Counted from the first letter of the stretch, positions 33,641-43,087 are shown. The stretch is DNA of 64,000 bases from Gemmobacter denitrificans (GCF_036964905.1 NZ_JBALHR010000001.1:1-64000), one strand, 5' to 3'. Notes: a model not told the origin generated them from the letters alone. Numbers and translations are program-made.

Positions 33641-34369
33641 ATGCGCTTGCGACAATGCTGGACGATGGCCGCCCTGGCCTCGATCGTCCTCGGAGGAGCG
33701 GCCTTCGCCGATGTGACGGTGAGCCAGTCGAATGACCCGATGGCGGGTCTGGGGGGGCAGATGGCCACCCTTCTGGGTATGGAAAAATCGGCGCTGGGCC
33801 GGGTTCCTGCACCCCGTCTTGCAGCCCTCGCGCAGGGGGAACAGCCCAGCCGCAAGGTGCCTGCGCAGAAGGCCGCGGCGAAACAGGCGTCGGCAAGATC
33901 GAAAAGCCCAGCTCTTCCAGAGATTTCTGCGCCGAAGCTCATCCAGTATGATGCAGCCTTTCTGAACCGGCTGCCCCCGGCGCGTGGTGATGCGCAATGG
34001 CAATGCCTGGCCACGGCCCTTTACCACGAAGCCCGGGGCGAAACCGTGCGCGGGCAGTTTGCCGTGGCAGAGGTGATCCTGAACCGGGTGGACAGCTCCC
34101 GCTATCCGGGATCGGTCTGCAGTGTAGTGCAACAGGGCGGCGGCGGATCGTGCCAGTTCTCTTATACCTGTGATGGCAAATCCGATGCGACCTCTGAGCG
34201 CGAGGCCTGGCTGCGGGCGGGCAAGATCGCCCGGCTGATGCTGGATGGTGCTCCGCGCGCGTTGACGTCAGGCGCCACGCATTTCCATACGGTGAATGTG
34301 CGCCCTGACTGGTCGCGCAAATTCATGCGGACGGCGGCGATCGGGGCGCATCTGTTCTATCGGCCCTGA
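33641..34369 (+). CDS. SleB-like cell wall hydrolase
   Basis: A 242-residue secreted protein. A signal peptide covers residues 1-23 (cut near AFA), then a low-complexity Ala/Lys-rich linker, then the Hydrolase_2 (SleB/CwlJ) domain from about residue 115. That domain holds the catalytic-glutamate region TALYHEARGE and AVAEVILNRVDS, which resemble lytic transglycosylases, plus ATHFHTVNVRPDW. Cysteines at CSVV and GGSCQFSYTC may form disulfides. It probably trims peptidoglycan. Its terminator overlaps the stop codon. Confidence 0.85.
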   Translation: MRLRQCWTMAALASIVLGGAAFADVTVSQSNDPMAGLGGQMATLLGMEKSALGRVPAPRLAALAQGEQPSRKVPAQKAAAKQASARSKSPALPEISAPKLIQYDAAFLNRLPPARGDAQWQCLATALYHEARGETVRGQFAVAEVILNRVDSSRYPGSVCSVVQQGGGGSCQFSYTCDGKSDATSEREAWLRAGKIARLMLDGAPRALTSGATHFHTVNVRPDWSRKFMRTAAIGAHLFYRP

Positions 34370-34388
34370 GCCGATAGGTGCTTTTTTC
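34357..34388 (+). terminator. Rho-independent terminator overlapping the hydrolase stop
   Basis: CTATCGGC-cctga-GCCGATAG is a perfect 8-bp stem; GTGC then TTTTTT follow. The TGA stop is in the loop. Confidence 0.85.
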
Positions 34389-34504
34389 GGCTCTGGCAGC
34401 GCCCATGTCGGGGCCGGGCTCTTGCCTGACGTTTCAGGCCGGGTCATAGCTGCGCGCGCCGGGCTAGAACACGCAAAAGCCTGCGCGCGGCCTTGGAGGG
34501 CATG

Positions 34505-35413
34505 ATGACCAGCGATATCCGACTTGCCTTCGCCCACCCGGAGGAACGCGCCGCCGCCTCGGCCAGCGCCGATCCGCGCGACCGTATCAGCCTGCGCGAC
34601 CATGTGGTCGAGGCCGATATCGGCGCGTTTCAGCAGGAACGCGGCCACAAGCAGCGCCTGCGCTTCAATGTCGTGGTCGAGGTGCGTCCGCATCCCGCCC
34701 CGCTGGAAGATGACGTTGATCGTATCCTGAGCTATGACCGCATCACCGAGGCCATCGCCGCAGAACTGGCCGAGGAACGGTTGAACCTGCTGGAAACCCT
34801 GGCCGAGAAGGTGGCAGAGCGGGTTCTGGCCGAACCGCAGGCGATGCGCGCCTTTGTCCGGGTGGAAAAGCTGGATCGTGGCCCGGGCGCGCTTGGGGTG
34901 GAAATCGTGCGGTCGCGGGCGGCGGCACCCTTGAAGGCGGTCGATGCCAATGGGGCCTTGCAGGCGCTGCATCCTTTGGTCGCCTGGTTTGACAATGACA
35001 CCATTGCCGCCCCCGATCTGGCCGCGCGGCTGGATGCGCTGCAGGCGCGCGGCTTGCCGGTGATCCTGACCGTAGGTCTGCCCGATCTGCCGCGCCCGGT
35101 GACGGGACACAAGCCGACACAGCGCCGGATTGACCTGCTGGCCATCGAACAGAACGCCTGGACACTGGCCGCACGGGATGACCGCTGCGTGGTGGTGGCG
35201 ACGCGAACGGAAATCGACTGGGCGATGCGCCATGGCAAGATGATCGTCTGGGCCCCGTCGAAACTGGTATTGGATGCCGTGGATGGGCCGCATTCACGCG
35301 AACCGGTTGCCTTGGCGCTGTGGTTGGCCGAGTTGACAGCGGCGGAAATCATGGTCGTTCACGGGAATGTAACAGTTCCGGCGGGAAGCCGCGTGCCGGT
35401 GGAGCGCGCCTGA
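34505..35413 (+). CDS. folB: Dihydroneopterin aldolase with C-terminal extension
   Basis: A 302-residue protein. Residues 29-138 are a FolB domain (IGAFQQERGHKQRLRFNVVVEV, LSYDRITEAI, NLLETLAEKVAERVL with the catalytic lysine region), converting dihydroneopterin to the folate precursor pterin. Standard FolB is about 120 residues; a further 160 residues with alternating beta/alpha pattern (VILTVGLPDLP, MIVWAPSKLVLDA, EIMVVHGNVTVPAG) follow and are unassigned. ATG at 34505 is spaced 4 nt from GGAGGG; the ATG at 34502 is an alternative. folP lies 43 bp downstream. Confidence 0.88.
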   Translation: MTSDIRLAFAHPEERAAASASADPRDRISLRDHVVEADIGAFQQERGHKQRLRFNVVVEVRPHPAPLEDDVDRILSYDRITEAIAAELAEERLNLLETLAEKVAERVLAEPQAMRAFVRVEKLDRGPGALGVEIVRSRAAAPLKAVDANGALQALHPLVAWFDNDTIAAPDLAARLDALQARGLPVILTVGLPDLPRPVTGHKPTQRRIDLLAIEQNAWTLAARDDRCVVVATRTEIDWAMRHGKMIVWAPSKLVLDAVDGPHSREPVALALWLAELTAAEIMVVHGNVTVPAGSRVPVERA

Positions 35414-35456
35414 TCCGGGGCTTGCCTGACTGCGCGCTTGGGGCTAGGCGAAGGGC

Positions 35457-36470
35457 ATGATCTATTATCGCCCCATTCCGATGAGTGATGCGGCCCGCCC
35501 TGCCGATGCGCTGTCCCTTGCCGGGGGCTGGCTCTGGTTCGACAGGGTCGAAGTGCTGGAACGCGGCCGCGTGCCGCAGCTGGTGCCTGCTGCCGAACTG
35601 CCGCCTGAAATGCGCCGTCGGCTGACGGCACCGCGTGCCGATTTTGCCGGTCTGCGCCTGGACAGGCCGCGCCTGATGGGCATTCTGAACGTGACGCCCG
35701 ACAGCTTTTCCGATGGCGGGTTGTTTCTTGCCCCCGAAGCGGCGCTGACACAGGGCCAGATGATGGCTGGCGCGGGGGCCGAGATCATCGATATCGGCGG
35801 TGAAAGCACCCGGCCCGGGGCCGCCGAAGTCCCGGTGGAAGAAGAAACCGCCCGCACCGCACCGGTGATTGCAGCGCTGCGCGCGGGCGGAATTGAAACG
35901 GCAATTTCCATCGACACCCGCAAATCGGCAGTGGCGCAGGCGGCGCTGCAGGCCGGGGCCAGTATCGTGAATGACGTTTCGGCCTTTTCCCATGATCCAG
36001 CACTGCAGGCGGTGGTGGCCGCCTCGGCTGCGCCGGTCTGCCTGATGCATGCGCAGGGTACGCCGCAAACCATGCAGCTGGACCCGCGCTATGATGATGT
36101 TCTGCTGGATGTCTATGATTTTCTGGCCGAGCGCGTGGCTGCAGCCGAGGCAGCAGGCATATCCCGTGACCGGATCATGGTCGATCCCGGCATCGGCTTT
36201 GGCAAGACGCTGGAGCATAACCTGACGCTGATCCGGGGGCTTGGCCTGTTTCACGGTCTGGGCTGCCCGATCCTGTTGGGGGTCAGCCGCAAGAAATTCA
36301 TCGGAACCATTGGCGGCGAGCAGGACGCGGCGCGGCGCGCGCCCGGATCGGTGGCCGTCGCGCTGGCCGGGGTGGCGCAGGGCGCGCAGGTCTTGCGTGT
36401 GCATGATGTCTGGGAAACGCGTCAGGCGCTCAGCCTGTGGCGTTCGGTAACCATGGGGGATGTGGCATGA
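35457..36470 (+). CDS. folP: Dihydropteroate synthase
   Basis: A 337-residue TIM-barrel enzyme joining dihydropterin pyrophosphate and p-aminobenzoate, the sulfonamide target. Conserved loops are GILNVTPDSFSDGG, GGESTRPGA, SIDTRKSAVA and GVSRKKFIG. An N-terminal extension of about 60 residues precedes the barrel. The stop overlaps the glmM start (ATGA), so folB, folP and glmM are read together. Confidence 0.95.
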   Translation: MIYYRPIPMSDAARPADALSLAGGWLWFDRVEVLERGRVPQLVPAAELPPEMRRRLTAPRADFAGLRLDRPRLMGILNVTPDSFSDGGLFLAPEAALTQGQMMAGAGAEIIDIGGESTRPGAAEVPVEEETARTAPVIAALRAGGIETAISIDTRKSAVAQAALQAGASIVNDVSAFSHDPALQAVVAASAAPVCLMHAQGTPQTMQLDPRYDDVLLDVYDFLAERVAAAEAAGISRDRIMVDPGIGFGKTLEHNLTLIRGLGLFHGLGCPILLGVSRKKFIGTIGGEQDAARRAPGSVAVALAGVAQGAQVLRVHDVWETRQALSLWRSVTMGDVA

Positions 36471-37810
36471 GCCGCAAGCTGTTTGGCACCGACGGGGTGC
36501 GGGGCCAGGCCAATACCTATCCGATGACCGCAGAAATGGCGCTGCGTCTGGGCGCTGCTGCCGGTCGGTTCTTTCGCCGCGATGGCAGTTCCGCGCATCG
36601 GGTGGTGATCGGCAAGGATACCCGGCTGTCAGGCTACATGATCGAAAACGCGCTGACGGCGGGCCTGACCTCGACCGGCATGAATGTGCTGCTGCTCGGT
36701 CCGGTGCCGACGCCTGCGGTGGGGTTCCTCACCCGCAGCATGCGCGCAGATCTGGGCGTGATGATCTCGGCCAGCCACAACCCGCATAGCGACAACGGGA
36801 TCAAGTTCTTTGGCCCCGACGGGTTCAAACTGTCGGACGAGGCCGAGGCAGAAATCGAAAGCATCGTGCAGGGCGACATCCTTCCGGCGCAACCGCAGAA
36901 CATCGGTCGGGCCAAGCGCATCGATGACGGGCGCGGACGCTATCAGGAATTCGTGAAAACCACCTTCCCGCAGGGGCTGCGGCTCGATGGATTGAAGGTG
37001 GTGATCGATTGCGCGAACGGGGCCGCCTACAAGGCCGCGCCGGAGGTGCTGTGGGAATTGGGGGCCGAGGTGATCCCGGTGGGCGTTTCCCCCAATGGCA
37101 CCAACATCAACGATCGCTGCGGCTCCACCCATACCCAGACCGCGGCCGAGGCCGTGGTCGCGCATGGCGCCCATGTCGGCATCTCCCTCGATGGCGATGC
37201 GGATCGGGTGATGATCCTTGATCAGAATGGCCGCGTGGCCGATGGCGATCAGATCATGGCGCTGCTGGCAGCCCGCTGGGCGGAAGAGGGGCGGCTGCGC
37301 GGCAAGACGCTGGTCGCCACCGTGATGTCCAATCTGGGGCTGGAGAAATTCCTCACCGGGCGCGGGCTGCGGCTGGAGCGCACGGCTGTCGGTGACCGCT
37401 ATGTGGTCGAGGCAATGCGGCGCGGCGGCTTCAATCTGGGGGGCGAACAATCGGGCCATATCGTGATGACCGATTATGCCACCACGGGGGATGGTCTGGT
37501 GGCGGGCCTGCAATTCCTGTCTGAAATGGCGCGCACGGAACGCCCGGCGTCAGAGCTGGTGAAAAGCTTTGAAACTGTGCCGCAGCTTCTGAAGAACGTG
37601 CGCTATGGCGCTGACAAACAACCGCTTTCCGATGTGGGCGTGCAGGCGCGTATCGCCGAGGCCGAGGCCCGTCTGAAGGGCCGGGGCCGGGTGCTGATCC
37701 GCAAATCGGGCACCGAACCGCTGATCCGGGTGATGGCGGAATGCGAGGATGAGGGGCTGTTGCGTTCGGAAGTGGAAGCCATGGTCGCCGCCATCGAGGC
37801 AGTCGTGTGA
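36467..37810 (+). CDS. glmM: Phosphoglucosamine mutase
   Basis: A 447-residue alpha-phosphohexomutase making glucosamine-1-phosphate for peptidoglycan and lipopolysaccharide. The phosphoserine loop ISASHNPHSDNG (S103), the metal loop SLDGDADRV, the sugar-binding GGEQSGH and the phosphate loop KSGTEPLIRV appear in order. The ATG at 36467 overlaps the folP stop; a longer reading would start inside folP. Confidence 0.97.
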   Translation: MSRKLFGTDGVRGQANTYPMTAEMALRLGAAAGRFFRRDGSSAHRVVIGKDTRLSGYMIENALTAGLTSTGMNVLLLGPVPTPAVGFLTRSMRADLGVMISASHNPHSDNGIKFFGPDGFKLSDEAEAEIESIVQGDILPAQPQNIGRAKRIDDGRGRYQEFVKTTFPQGLRLDGLKVVIDCANGAAYKAAPEVLWELGAEVIPVGVSPNGTNINDRCGSTHTQTAAEAVVAHGAHVGISLDGDADRVMILDQNGRVADGDQIMALLAARWAEEGRLRGKTLVATVMSNLGLEKFLTGRGLRLERTAVGDRYVVEAMRRGGFNLGGEQSGHIVMTDYATTGDGLVAGLQFLSEMARTERPASELVKSFETVPQLLKNVRYGADKQPLSDVGVQARIAEAEARLKGRGRVLIRKSGTEPLIRVMAECEDEGLLRSEVEAMVAAIEAVV

Positions 37811-37857
37811 TCCAATGGCAAGGCTGGCACGTTTCCCTGTGAAAGGGGGAACGGATC

Positions 37858-38520
37858 ATGCGGGCATTGGTGATCGGGGCGTCGGGCGGGATCGGATCTG
37901 CGCTGGTGGCAGGATACGCCGCGCGCGGGGCAGAGGTCATCGGGCTGTCGCGTCACGCAGATGGGCTGGACCTGACGGATGAGCCCAGTATTGCCGCGCT
38001 GATCGGCGGGCTGGAACCGCCCTTTCACCGCATCATCGTGGCGACAGGGGCCCTTGAACTGGATGGCCGCCCCCCGGAAAAAACCCTGCGCGCGCTGGAA
38101 AGCCCGGGTTTGGCGGCGCAGTTTGCGTTGAATGCGGTTGGTCCGATCCTTGTGCTGAAACATGCGCTGCGCCTGATGCCGCGCGATGCAGGGGTCCGTT
38201 TCGCCGCGCTTTCGGCACGGGTTGGCTCGATCGGGGATAATGCGCTTGGCGGCTGGTATGGGTATCGTGCCGCCAAGGCGGCGCTGAATCAGTTGTTGCA
38301 CACCGCCGCCATCGAAGTCGCGCGCAGCCATCCCCAAGCGGTGATTGCGGCACTGCATCCGGGCCATGTGGCGACACCACTGTCGTTGAAATACGGTGGT
38401 GCCTTGCCATCTTATCCGCCTGAAACGGCGGCGGCGCGGCTGATTGCGGTGCTGGACGGGCTGACGCCCGCGCAATCCGGCGGGTTCTTCGATTATGCCG
38501 GGCGGGCGATCCCGTGGTGA
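37858..38520 (+). CDS. SDR family oxidoreductase
   Basis: A 220-residue short-chain dehydrogenase-like protein. The nucleotide motif is GASGGIG at 7-13; the active-site residues are S119 and Y136-x3-K140 (YGYRAAK). It is shorter than classical SDRs and resembles CsgA-type members. GGGGGA precedes the ATG at 37858. Its stop overlaps the GTG of the photolyase gene, so both may share a transcript. Substrate unknown. Confidence 0.85.
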   Translation: MRALVIGASGGIGSALVAGYAARGAEVIGLSRHADGLDLTDEPSIAALIGGLEPPFHRIIVATGALELDGRPPEKTLRALESPGLAAQFALNAVGPILVLKHALRLMPRDAGVRFAALSARVGSIGDNALGGWYGYRAAKAALNQLLHTAAIEVARSHPQAVIAALHPGHVATPLSLKYGGALPSYPPETAAARLIAVLDGLTPAQSGGFFDYAGRAIPW

Positions 38521-40046
38521 AACCGCGCCTGATCCTTGTGCTGGGCGATCAGTTGACGCCCGATCTGGCGGCCTTGCGGGCAGGTGATCCCGCGCGCGAT
38601 GTGGTGGTGATGGCCGAGGTGATGGCCGAAGGCACTTATGTGCCGCATCATCCGCAAAAGATCGCCCTGATCCTGTCTGCCATGCGCCATTTCGCCGGAT
38701 CGTTGCGCGAAGGTGGCTGGCAGGTCGCTTATTCCCGGCTGGATGACCCGGAAAATTGCCAGTCGATCCCGGGCGAGCTTTTGCGTCGCGCGGCCGAATT
38801 CGGTGCGGATCAGGTGATTGCCACCCGGCCCGGCGACTGGCGGTTGCGCGCGGCGCTTGAGGGCGTGCCGCTGCGCCTCGATTGGCTGGCCGATGACCGG
38901 TTCCTGTGCAGCGAGGCCGAGTTTGCCACCTGGGCGCAGGGGCGCAAGGAATTGCGGATGGAATGGTTCTATCGCGAGATGCGCCGCAAGACCGGCCTGT
39001 TGATGGCGGATGGCAAGCCCGTCGGCGGGCGCTGGAACTTCGATGCCGAAAACCGCCGCCCCGCCGCGCCCGATCTGTTCCGCCCCGCGCCACCGCGCTT
39101 TGCCCTCGATGCGGATACCCTTGCCGTGCTTGATCTGGTCGAGGCGCGGTTTGCGGATCATTTCGGGCGGCTGCGGCCCTTTGATTGGGCTGTCACCCGC
39201 GAGGGGGCGCTGCAGGCGCTGGACCATTTTCTGGCCCATGCCTTGCCGCGCTTCGGGGCCGAACAGGATGCGATGCTGGCGGGCGATCCCTTCCTGTCGC
39301 ATGCGTTGATTTCGCCTTATCTCAATCTTGGGCTGCTGGCGCCTCTAGAGGTCTGCCAAAGGGCAGAAGCCGCCTTTCATGCCGGCACCGCGCCCATCGA
39401 GGCGGTCGAAGGGTTCATCCGGCAAATCATCGGTTGGCGTGAATATGTGCGCGGCTTCTGGGCGCTGATGGGGCACGATTATCTGCAGATGAACCATCTG
39501 GGCCACAAGGCCGCCTTGCCTGCCGCCTATTGGGGGGCCGATACGCGGATGGCCTGTCTGCGGTCGGTGGTGGCCCAGACCCGCGATCACGCCTATGCCC
39601 ACCATATCCAGCGGCTGATGGTGGCGGGGAACTTTGCGGCGCTGGCCGGGGTGAACCCGGCCGCAGTGCATGACTGGTATCTGTCGGTCTATATCGACGC
39701 GCTGGAATGGGTGGAGGCCCCCAATACGCTGGGCATGAGCCAGTTTGCCGATGGCGGGCGGCTGGCTTCCAAACCCTATGTCGCAAGTGGCGCCTATATC
39801 GACCGGATGTCGGATTACTGCGGCGGCTGCGCCTATCGGGTGGCCGAACGGGCCGGGCCGATGGCCTGCCCGTTCAACGCGCTGTACTGGCACTACCTGA
39901 CCCGCCACCGGGGCCGGTTCGCCGGCCATCCCAGGATGGCAGTGATTTACAAGGGCTGGGACAAGCGTCCCGAAGCGGACCGGCAGGCGATCCTGCAAAC
40001 CGCCGGTGATCTGCTGGCCCGGCTGGCCGCCGGGCAGCCGGTCTGA
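38514..40046 (+). CDS. Iron-sulfur cryptochrome/photolyase (FeS-BCP, PhrB/CryB type)
   Basis: A 510-residue flavoprotein of the bacterial FeS-BCP group. Four cysteines for a [4Fe-4S] cluster are C348 (ACLRSVV), C436, C439 (YCGGC) and C452 (MACPFN), the spacing seen in Agrobacterium PhrB. The N-terminal antenna domain has LVLGDQLT; the FAD domain has the segments around ISPYLNLGLL and NHLGHKAALP. Relatives repair (6-4) photoproducts or act as photoreceptors and use a lumazine antenna. Two adjacent GTG codons (38514, 38517) can start it. Confidence 0.92.
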   Translation: MVKPRLILVLGDQLTPDLAALRAGDPARDVVVMAEVMAEGTYVPHHPQKIALILSAMRHFAGSLREGGWQVAYSRLDDPENCQSIPGELLRRAAEFGADQVIATRPGDWRLRAALEGVPLRLDWLADDRFLCSEAEFATWAQGRKELRMEWFYREMRRKTGLLMADGKPVGGRWNFDAENRRPAAPDLFRPAPPRFALDADTLAVLDLVEARFADHFGRLRPFDWAVTREGALQALDHFLAHALPRFGAEQDAMLAGDPFLSHALISPYLNLGLLAPLEVCQRAEAAFHAGTAPIEAVEGFIRQIIGWREYVRGFWALMGHDYLQMNHLGHKAALPAAYWGADTRMACLRSVVAQTRDHAYAHHIQRLMVAGNFAALAGVNPAAVHDWYLSVYIDALEWVEAPNTLGMSQFADGGRLASKPYVASGAYIDRMSDYCGGCAYRVAERAGPMACPFNALYWHYLTRHRGRFAGHPRMAVIYKGWDKRPEADRQAILQTAGDLLARLAAGQPV

Positions 40047-40054
40047 CTGTGCCT

Positions 40055-41344
40055 TCAGGCGCTGCGGGCAGTGGCACCGCCTTCGGGCCGCGCGGCAATA
40101 TCGGCGGCAAGCGCGCGGAGGACTGCCTTGTCTTCCTCCAGCAGCGGCGCGGCCTCGGCCTGTGCCAGCGCGCGGGCTGACAGGCGACGGGCTTCGGCCA
40201 GAAAGATGGCCGGGTCCAGATCGGCCAGACCTGCCAAGGTCTTGTGCAGCCGGATCTGCACCTCGATCAGCCCGGCTCCGTCGCGCGCGATGGCGGCAAA
40301 GGCATCCGTCATCAGATCGGACAGGCGCAGCGGCGGCACCAGCAGCGCGGGGTAATCGACCGGGGCTTCGGCCCGGCCTTGCCACAGAGCCAGCAGCCGC
40401 ATCTGCCGTGTCAGGATATCAATTGCCGTTCCGGGGTCGTTCACCGCGGGCGAAAGCGCGCGCGAGGCGATTTCCGTCAGGGCAAGAATGCCAAAACGCG
40501 GGTCTTGCGCGAAGTTGCGGGTGGGCGCGATCACGAAATGGCGGCGCAGCGCGGCCTCTGTCTCTGCATCGGCGCGCCCCGGGGGCAGGATCCGCAGCAA
40601 GGGGGCTGCGGGGTGCAGGAATGACCCAGGCAGGGCGGCGATTGCCAGTGTCACGCCAGCCGCCGAGGCCACCTGCTGCAGCCCGGCCACATCGATCATC
40701 TGCAGATAGCCGCAGCCGTCGGGCATCACCGGCTGGCCGCGCATCGCCTCGGCCTCGGCGGTGTCAGACAGGCGGCGACCGCCCAAAAAGGGCCGCGCCA
40801 TCCGGTCGGACAGCGAACTGGCCGCTGCCCGCTCCACCCGGGCGATGGTATCGGCAAGCCGCCCGAAATCGGCCAGATGCCCGATCCAGCGGACCAGTTG
40901 CCAGATCACCGCCGCCAGCACCACAAGGGTGACAACGAACAGGACAAGCCGCCCGGCCTCTTCGTAAATGCCGGTCTGCAGTCCGATCAACCCGCTGAGC
41001 GAAAAGAGAAAGGCCCCTGTGAAGGTGGCCAGAACGCTTTGGGTCACACCGTCCTGTTTCAGCAATTCGGTGGCGCGCGGCGTGGCGCCGCTGGCCGCCG
41101 CCCCAAAGGCACCTGTCATGATCGACAGCGAAAAGGTGGTCACCGACAGCATGGATGAGGCCATGATCTGCAAAATGGTCGATACCGCATCGGCCCCGAT
41201 CCGGGCGGGAAGGGTTGCGGGCAGAAAGGGCTTAACCGCAAGGGTGACCAGCGCTGTGGCCACCCCCAGCCCGGCATAGATGGCAATCGGAACCCAGATC
41301 CTCCGGGTAAACTGCCGCAGATTCCATTGCCAGACGGATACCAT
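40055..41344 (-). CDS. DUF2254 membrane protein
   Basis: A 429-residue protein with four hydrophobic helices in the first 165 residues, including IAIYAGLGVATALVTLAV, then a soluble, helix-rich C-terminal half. SMLSVTTFSLSIM and the later ASRALSPAVNDPGTAIDIL are DUF2254 signatures. Function unknown. I chose the ATG at 41344, 5 nt after AGGAGG; an earlier in-frame start adds 20 residues. The gene is divergent from the TIR gene with a 133-bp gap. Confidence 0.82.
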   Translation of the reverse strand: MVSVWQWNLRQFTRRIWVPIAIYAGLGVATALVTLAVKPFLPATLPARIGADAVSTILQIMASSMLSVTTFSLSIMTGAFGAAASGATPRATELLKQDGVTQSVLATFTGAFLFSLSGLIGLQTGIYEEAGRLVLFVVTLVVLAAVIWQLVRWIGHLADFGRLADTIARVERAAASSLSDRMARPFLGGRRLSDTAEAEAMRGQPVMPDGCGYLQMIDVAGLQQVASAAGVTLAIAALPGSFLHPAAPLLRILPPGRADAETEAALRRHFVIAPTRNFAQDPRFGILALTEIASRALSPAVNDPGTAIDILTRQMRLLALWQGRAEAPVDYPALLVPPLRLSDLMTDAFAAIARDGAGLIEVQIRLHKTLAGLADLDPAIFLAEARRLSARALAQAEAAPLLEEDKAVLRALAADIAARPEGGATARSA

Positions 41345-41477
41345 GGTCACCTCCTGTACCTTTTCCCGCAGGATAGGCCCCGCCACCATGGGTGCAAGCG
41401 CCACAGCACGGCCCTGCCGCGACGTTGACCCTTGTCCGACCGCCTTCTATCGTTGCGCGATAGGTTGGAGGTCGTGA

Positions 41478-43031
41478 ATGAAACCCAAAGGGTTCTGGTC
41501 TTACGCGCGGGGAGATGACGATCATCTGGACAAGATGCTGAGCGATCTGCGCGGCGTGATCGCGGGCGAAGTGTCGATGCTGATGGGCGAGGAAGTCGGC
41601 ATCTTTCAGGATATCCACGATCTGCGCACCGGCGACCGCTGGGCCGAGACGCTGCGGGCCGGGGTCAGCGCGGCCTCTTTCCTGATCCCCGTGCTGACGC
41701 CGCGCTTCTTCAACCGCGATTGGTGCCGCGAGGAAGTGCTGACCTATCTGCGCATCTGCGAAGAGACCGGGATTGAGCCGCGCATCTTTCCGATCCGGTT
41801 TGTGAAATGGCGAGAGGACGCGGATTGCGTGGTGCGGCAGGCTTTGCAGCCGTTTCAATACAAGGATTTCTCCAACTGGCGGTTTGAGAGCGATCCGACA
41901 CAGAAATCTCGGCTGGTTTTCGAATTTGCGGAAGATGTGACAGAGCGGTTGCATTTGCCCCCGGCGGCGCGAAAGCCTGCAAAGCCCAGTGTTGGCGCAG
42001 CACATGAACCTCAGACACAAAAGACAGCGGAAGAGATCGACTTGTCGCGTAAGGAGGAAATGCCCCCACCGAAGCAGCCCGTGCATATTGTCGATCCCTG
42101 GCCGAAGCGCGGCGATTTCACCAGCATTCAGGCCGCCATCGACGCGGCAGAGCCCGGTGACCGGATCCTGGTGCGCGAGGGCACCTATCGGGAATCGCTG
42201 CGCCTTTCCAAGGTATTGGAGATTTTCGGGGAAGGTGATCGCGAACGGATTCTGGTGACAACCGACAAGGGCAACGCTTTGCAGTGCGATGCGCCGCTGG
42301 CCCGGATTGCCGGCCTAAGGTTTCGGCGCGACGCGGGGGGCAAAAACTACGGCATCTGGATTAGCGGCGGTGGGGCCGAGATTGAGGATTGCGTGGTCGA
42401 AAGCCTGTCCCTGGCCTGTATCGCGATAGAGGGCAGCGGCACGGCACCATCCCTGCGCCGCTGCTTGCTGCGTGACGGGGAACAAGCTGGGCTGTTTGTC
42501 TTGGAGGGCGCGCAACCTGTGGTCGAGGATTGCCAGTTCATCGGCAATGCCTTTTCGGCAGTCGAGGTGGAGGGGCAAGTCACGCGCCCCACCCTGCGCC
42601 GCTGCGTCGCCTCACATGGCAAAGCTGGTGGCTTCTTCTTCCACGAGGGCGCGGGTGGGGTGATGGAGGGGTGCGAGGGCATTGGCAACGCCTATACCGG
42701 TGTCGAGATCAAGACAGGTGCCGCCCCCTTGCTGCGCGACTGCACCCTGCGCGACAACATGAAATCGGGCCTGTTCGTGCATGAAAACGGGCGCGGGCGG
42801 GTCGAAGGCGGGCAGATCACCGGGAATGGGATTGTCGGGGTATCGGTCGGAGAAGGCAGCACTGTTACAGTGACGGGCTGCACCATAACCGACAATACCT
42901 ATGAGGCGGTCTGGGTCAAGGATGACGATAGCACCGGCACCTTCCGCAACAATGATCTGCGTGGAAATCGGCTGGGCGCTTGGGACATTGCCGAAGGCGC
43001 CAAGGTCGAACGCCACGGCAATATGGAATAA
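41478..43031 (+). CDS. TIR domain fused to right-handed parallel beta-helix
   Basis: A 517-residue two-domain protein. Residues 5 to about 158 read as a TIR domain: FWSYARGDDD, GIFQDIHDLRTGDRW, SFLIPVLTPRFF, then W82-C83-x2-E86, the WCxxE motif whose Glu is catalytic in TIR NADases. A Pro/charged linker (160-205) leads to a beta-helix from about 214 to the end. That domain opens FTSIQAAIDAAEPGDRILV and has about ten coils of roughly 23 residues with recurring C-x-(I/L)-x-D/G-N patterns, as in the Beta_helix/NosD families. No signal peptide. It is not in a recognised defence operon. The beta-helix may sense a ligand or surface that triggers the TIR domain. Confidence 0.85.
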   Translation: MKPKGFWSYARGDDDHLDKMLSDLRGVIAGEVSMLMGEEVGIFQDIHDLRTGDRWAETLRAGVSAASFLIPVLTPRFFNRDWCREEVLTYLRICEETGIEPRIFPIRFVKWREDADCVVRQALQPFQYKDFSNWRFESDPTQKSRLVFEFAEDVTERLHLPPAARKPAKPSVGAAHEPQTQKTAEEIDLSRKEEMPPPKQPVHIVDPWPKRGDFTSIQAAIDAAEPGDRILVREGTYRESLRLSKVLEIFGEGDRERILVTTDKGNALQCDAPLARIAGLRFRRDAGGKNYGIWISGGGAEIEDCVVESLSLACIAIEGSGTAPSLRRCLLRDGEQAGLFVLEGAQPVVEDCQFIGNAFSAVEVEGQVTRPTLRRCVASHGKAGGFFFHEGAGGVMEGCEGIGNAYTGVEIKTGAAPLLRDCTLRDNMKSGLFVHENGRGRVEGGQITGNGIVGVSVGEGSTVTVTGCTITDNTYEAVWVKDDDSTGTFRNNDLRGNRLGAWDIAEGAKVERHGNME

Positions 43032-43087
43032 GGCCGGAGGTTTCCCCCCGGCCCCGCTTTCTGTCGCACAGGCAATCCCTTGCGGGA

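Noticed and set aside
40055..43031. DUF2254 plus TIR gene as a two-gene defence operon
   Set aside because: The genes diverge and do not overlap; a shared intergenic region alone does not show joint function.
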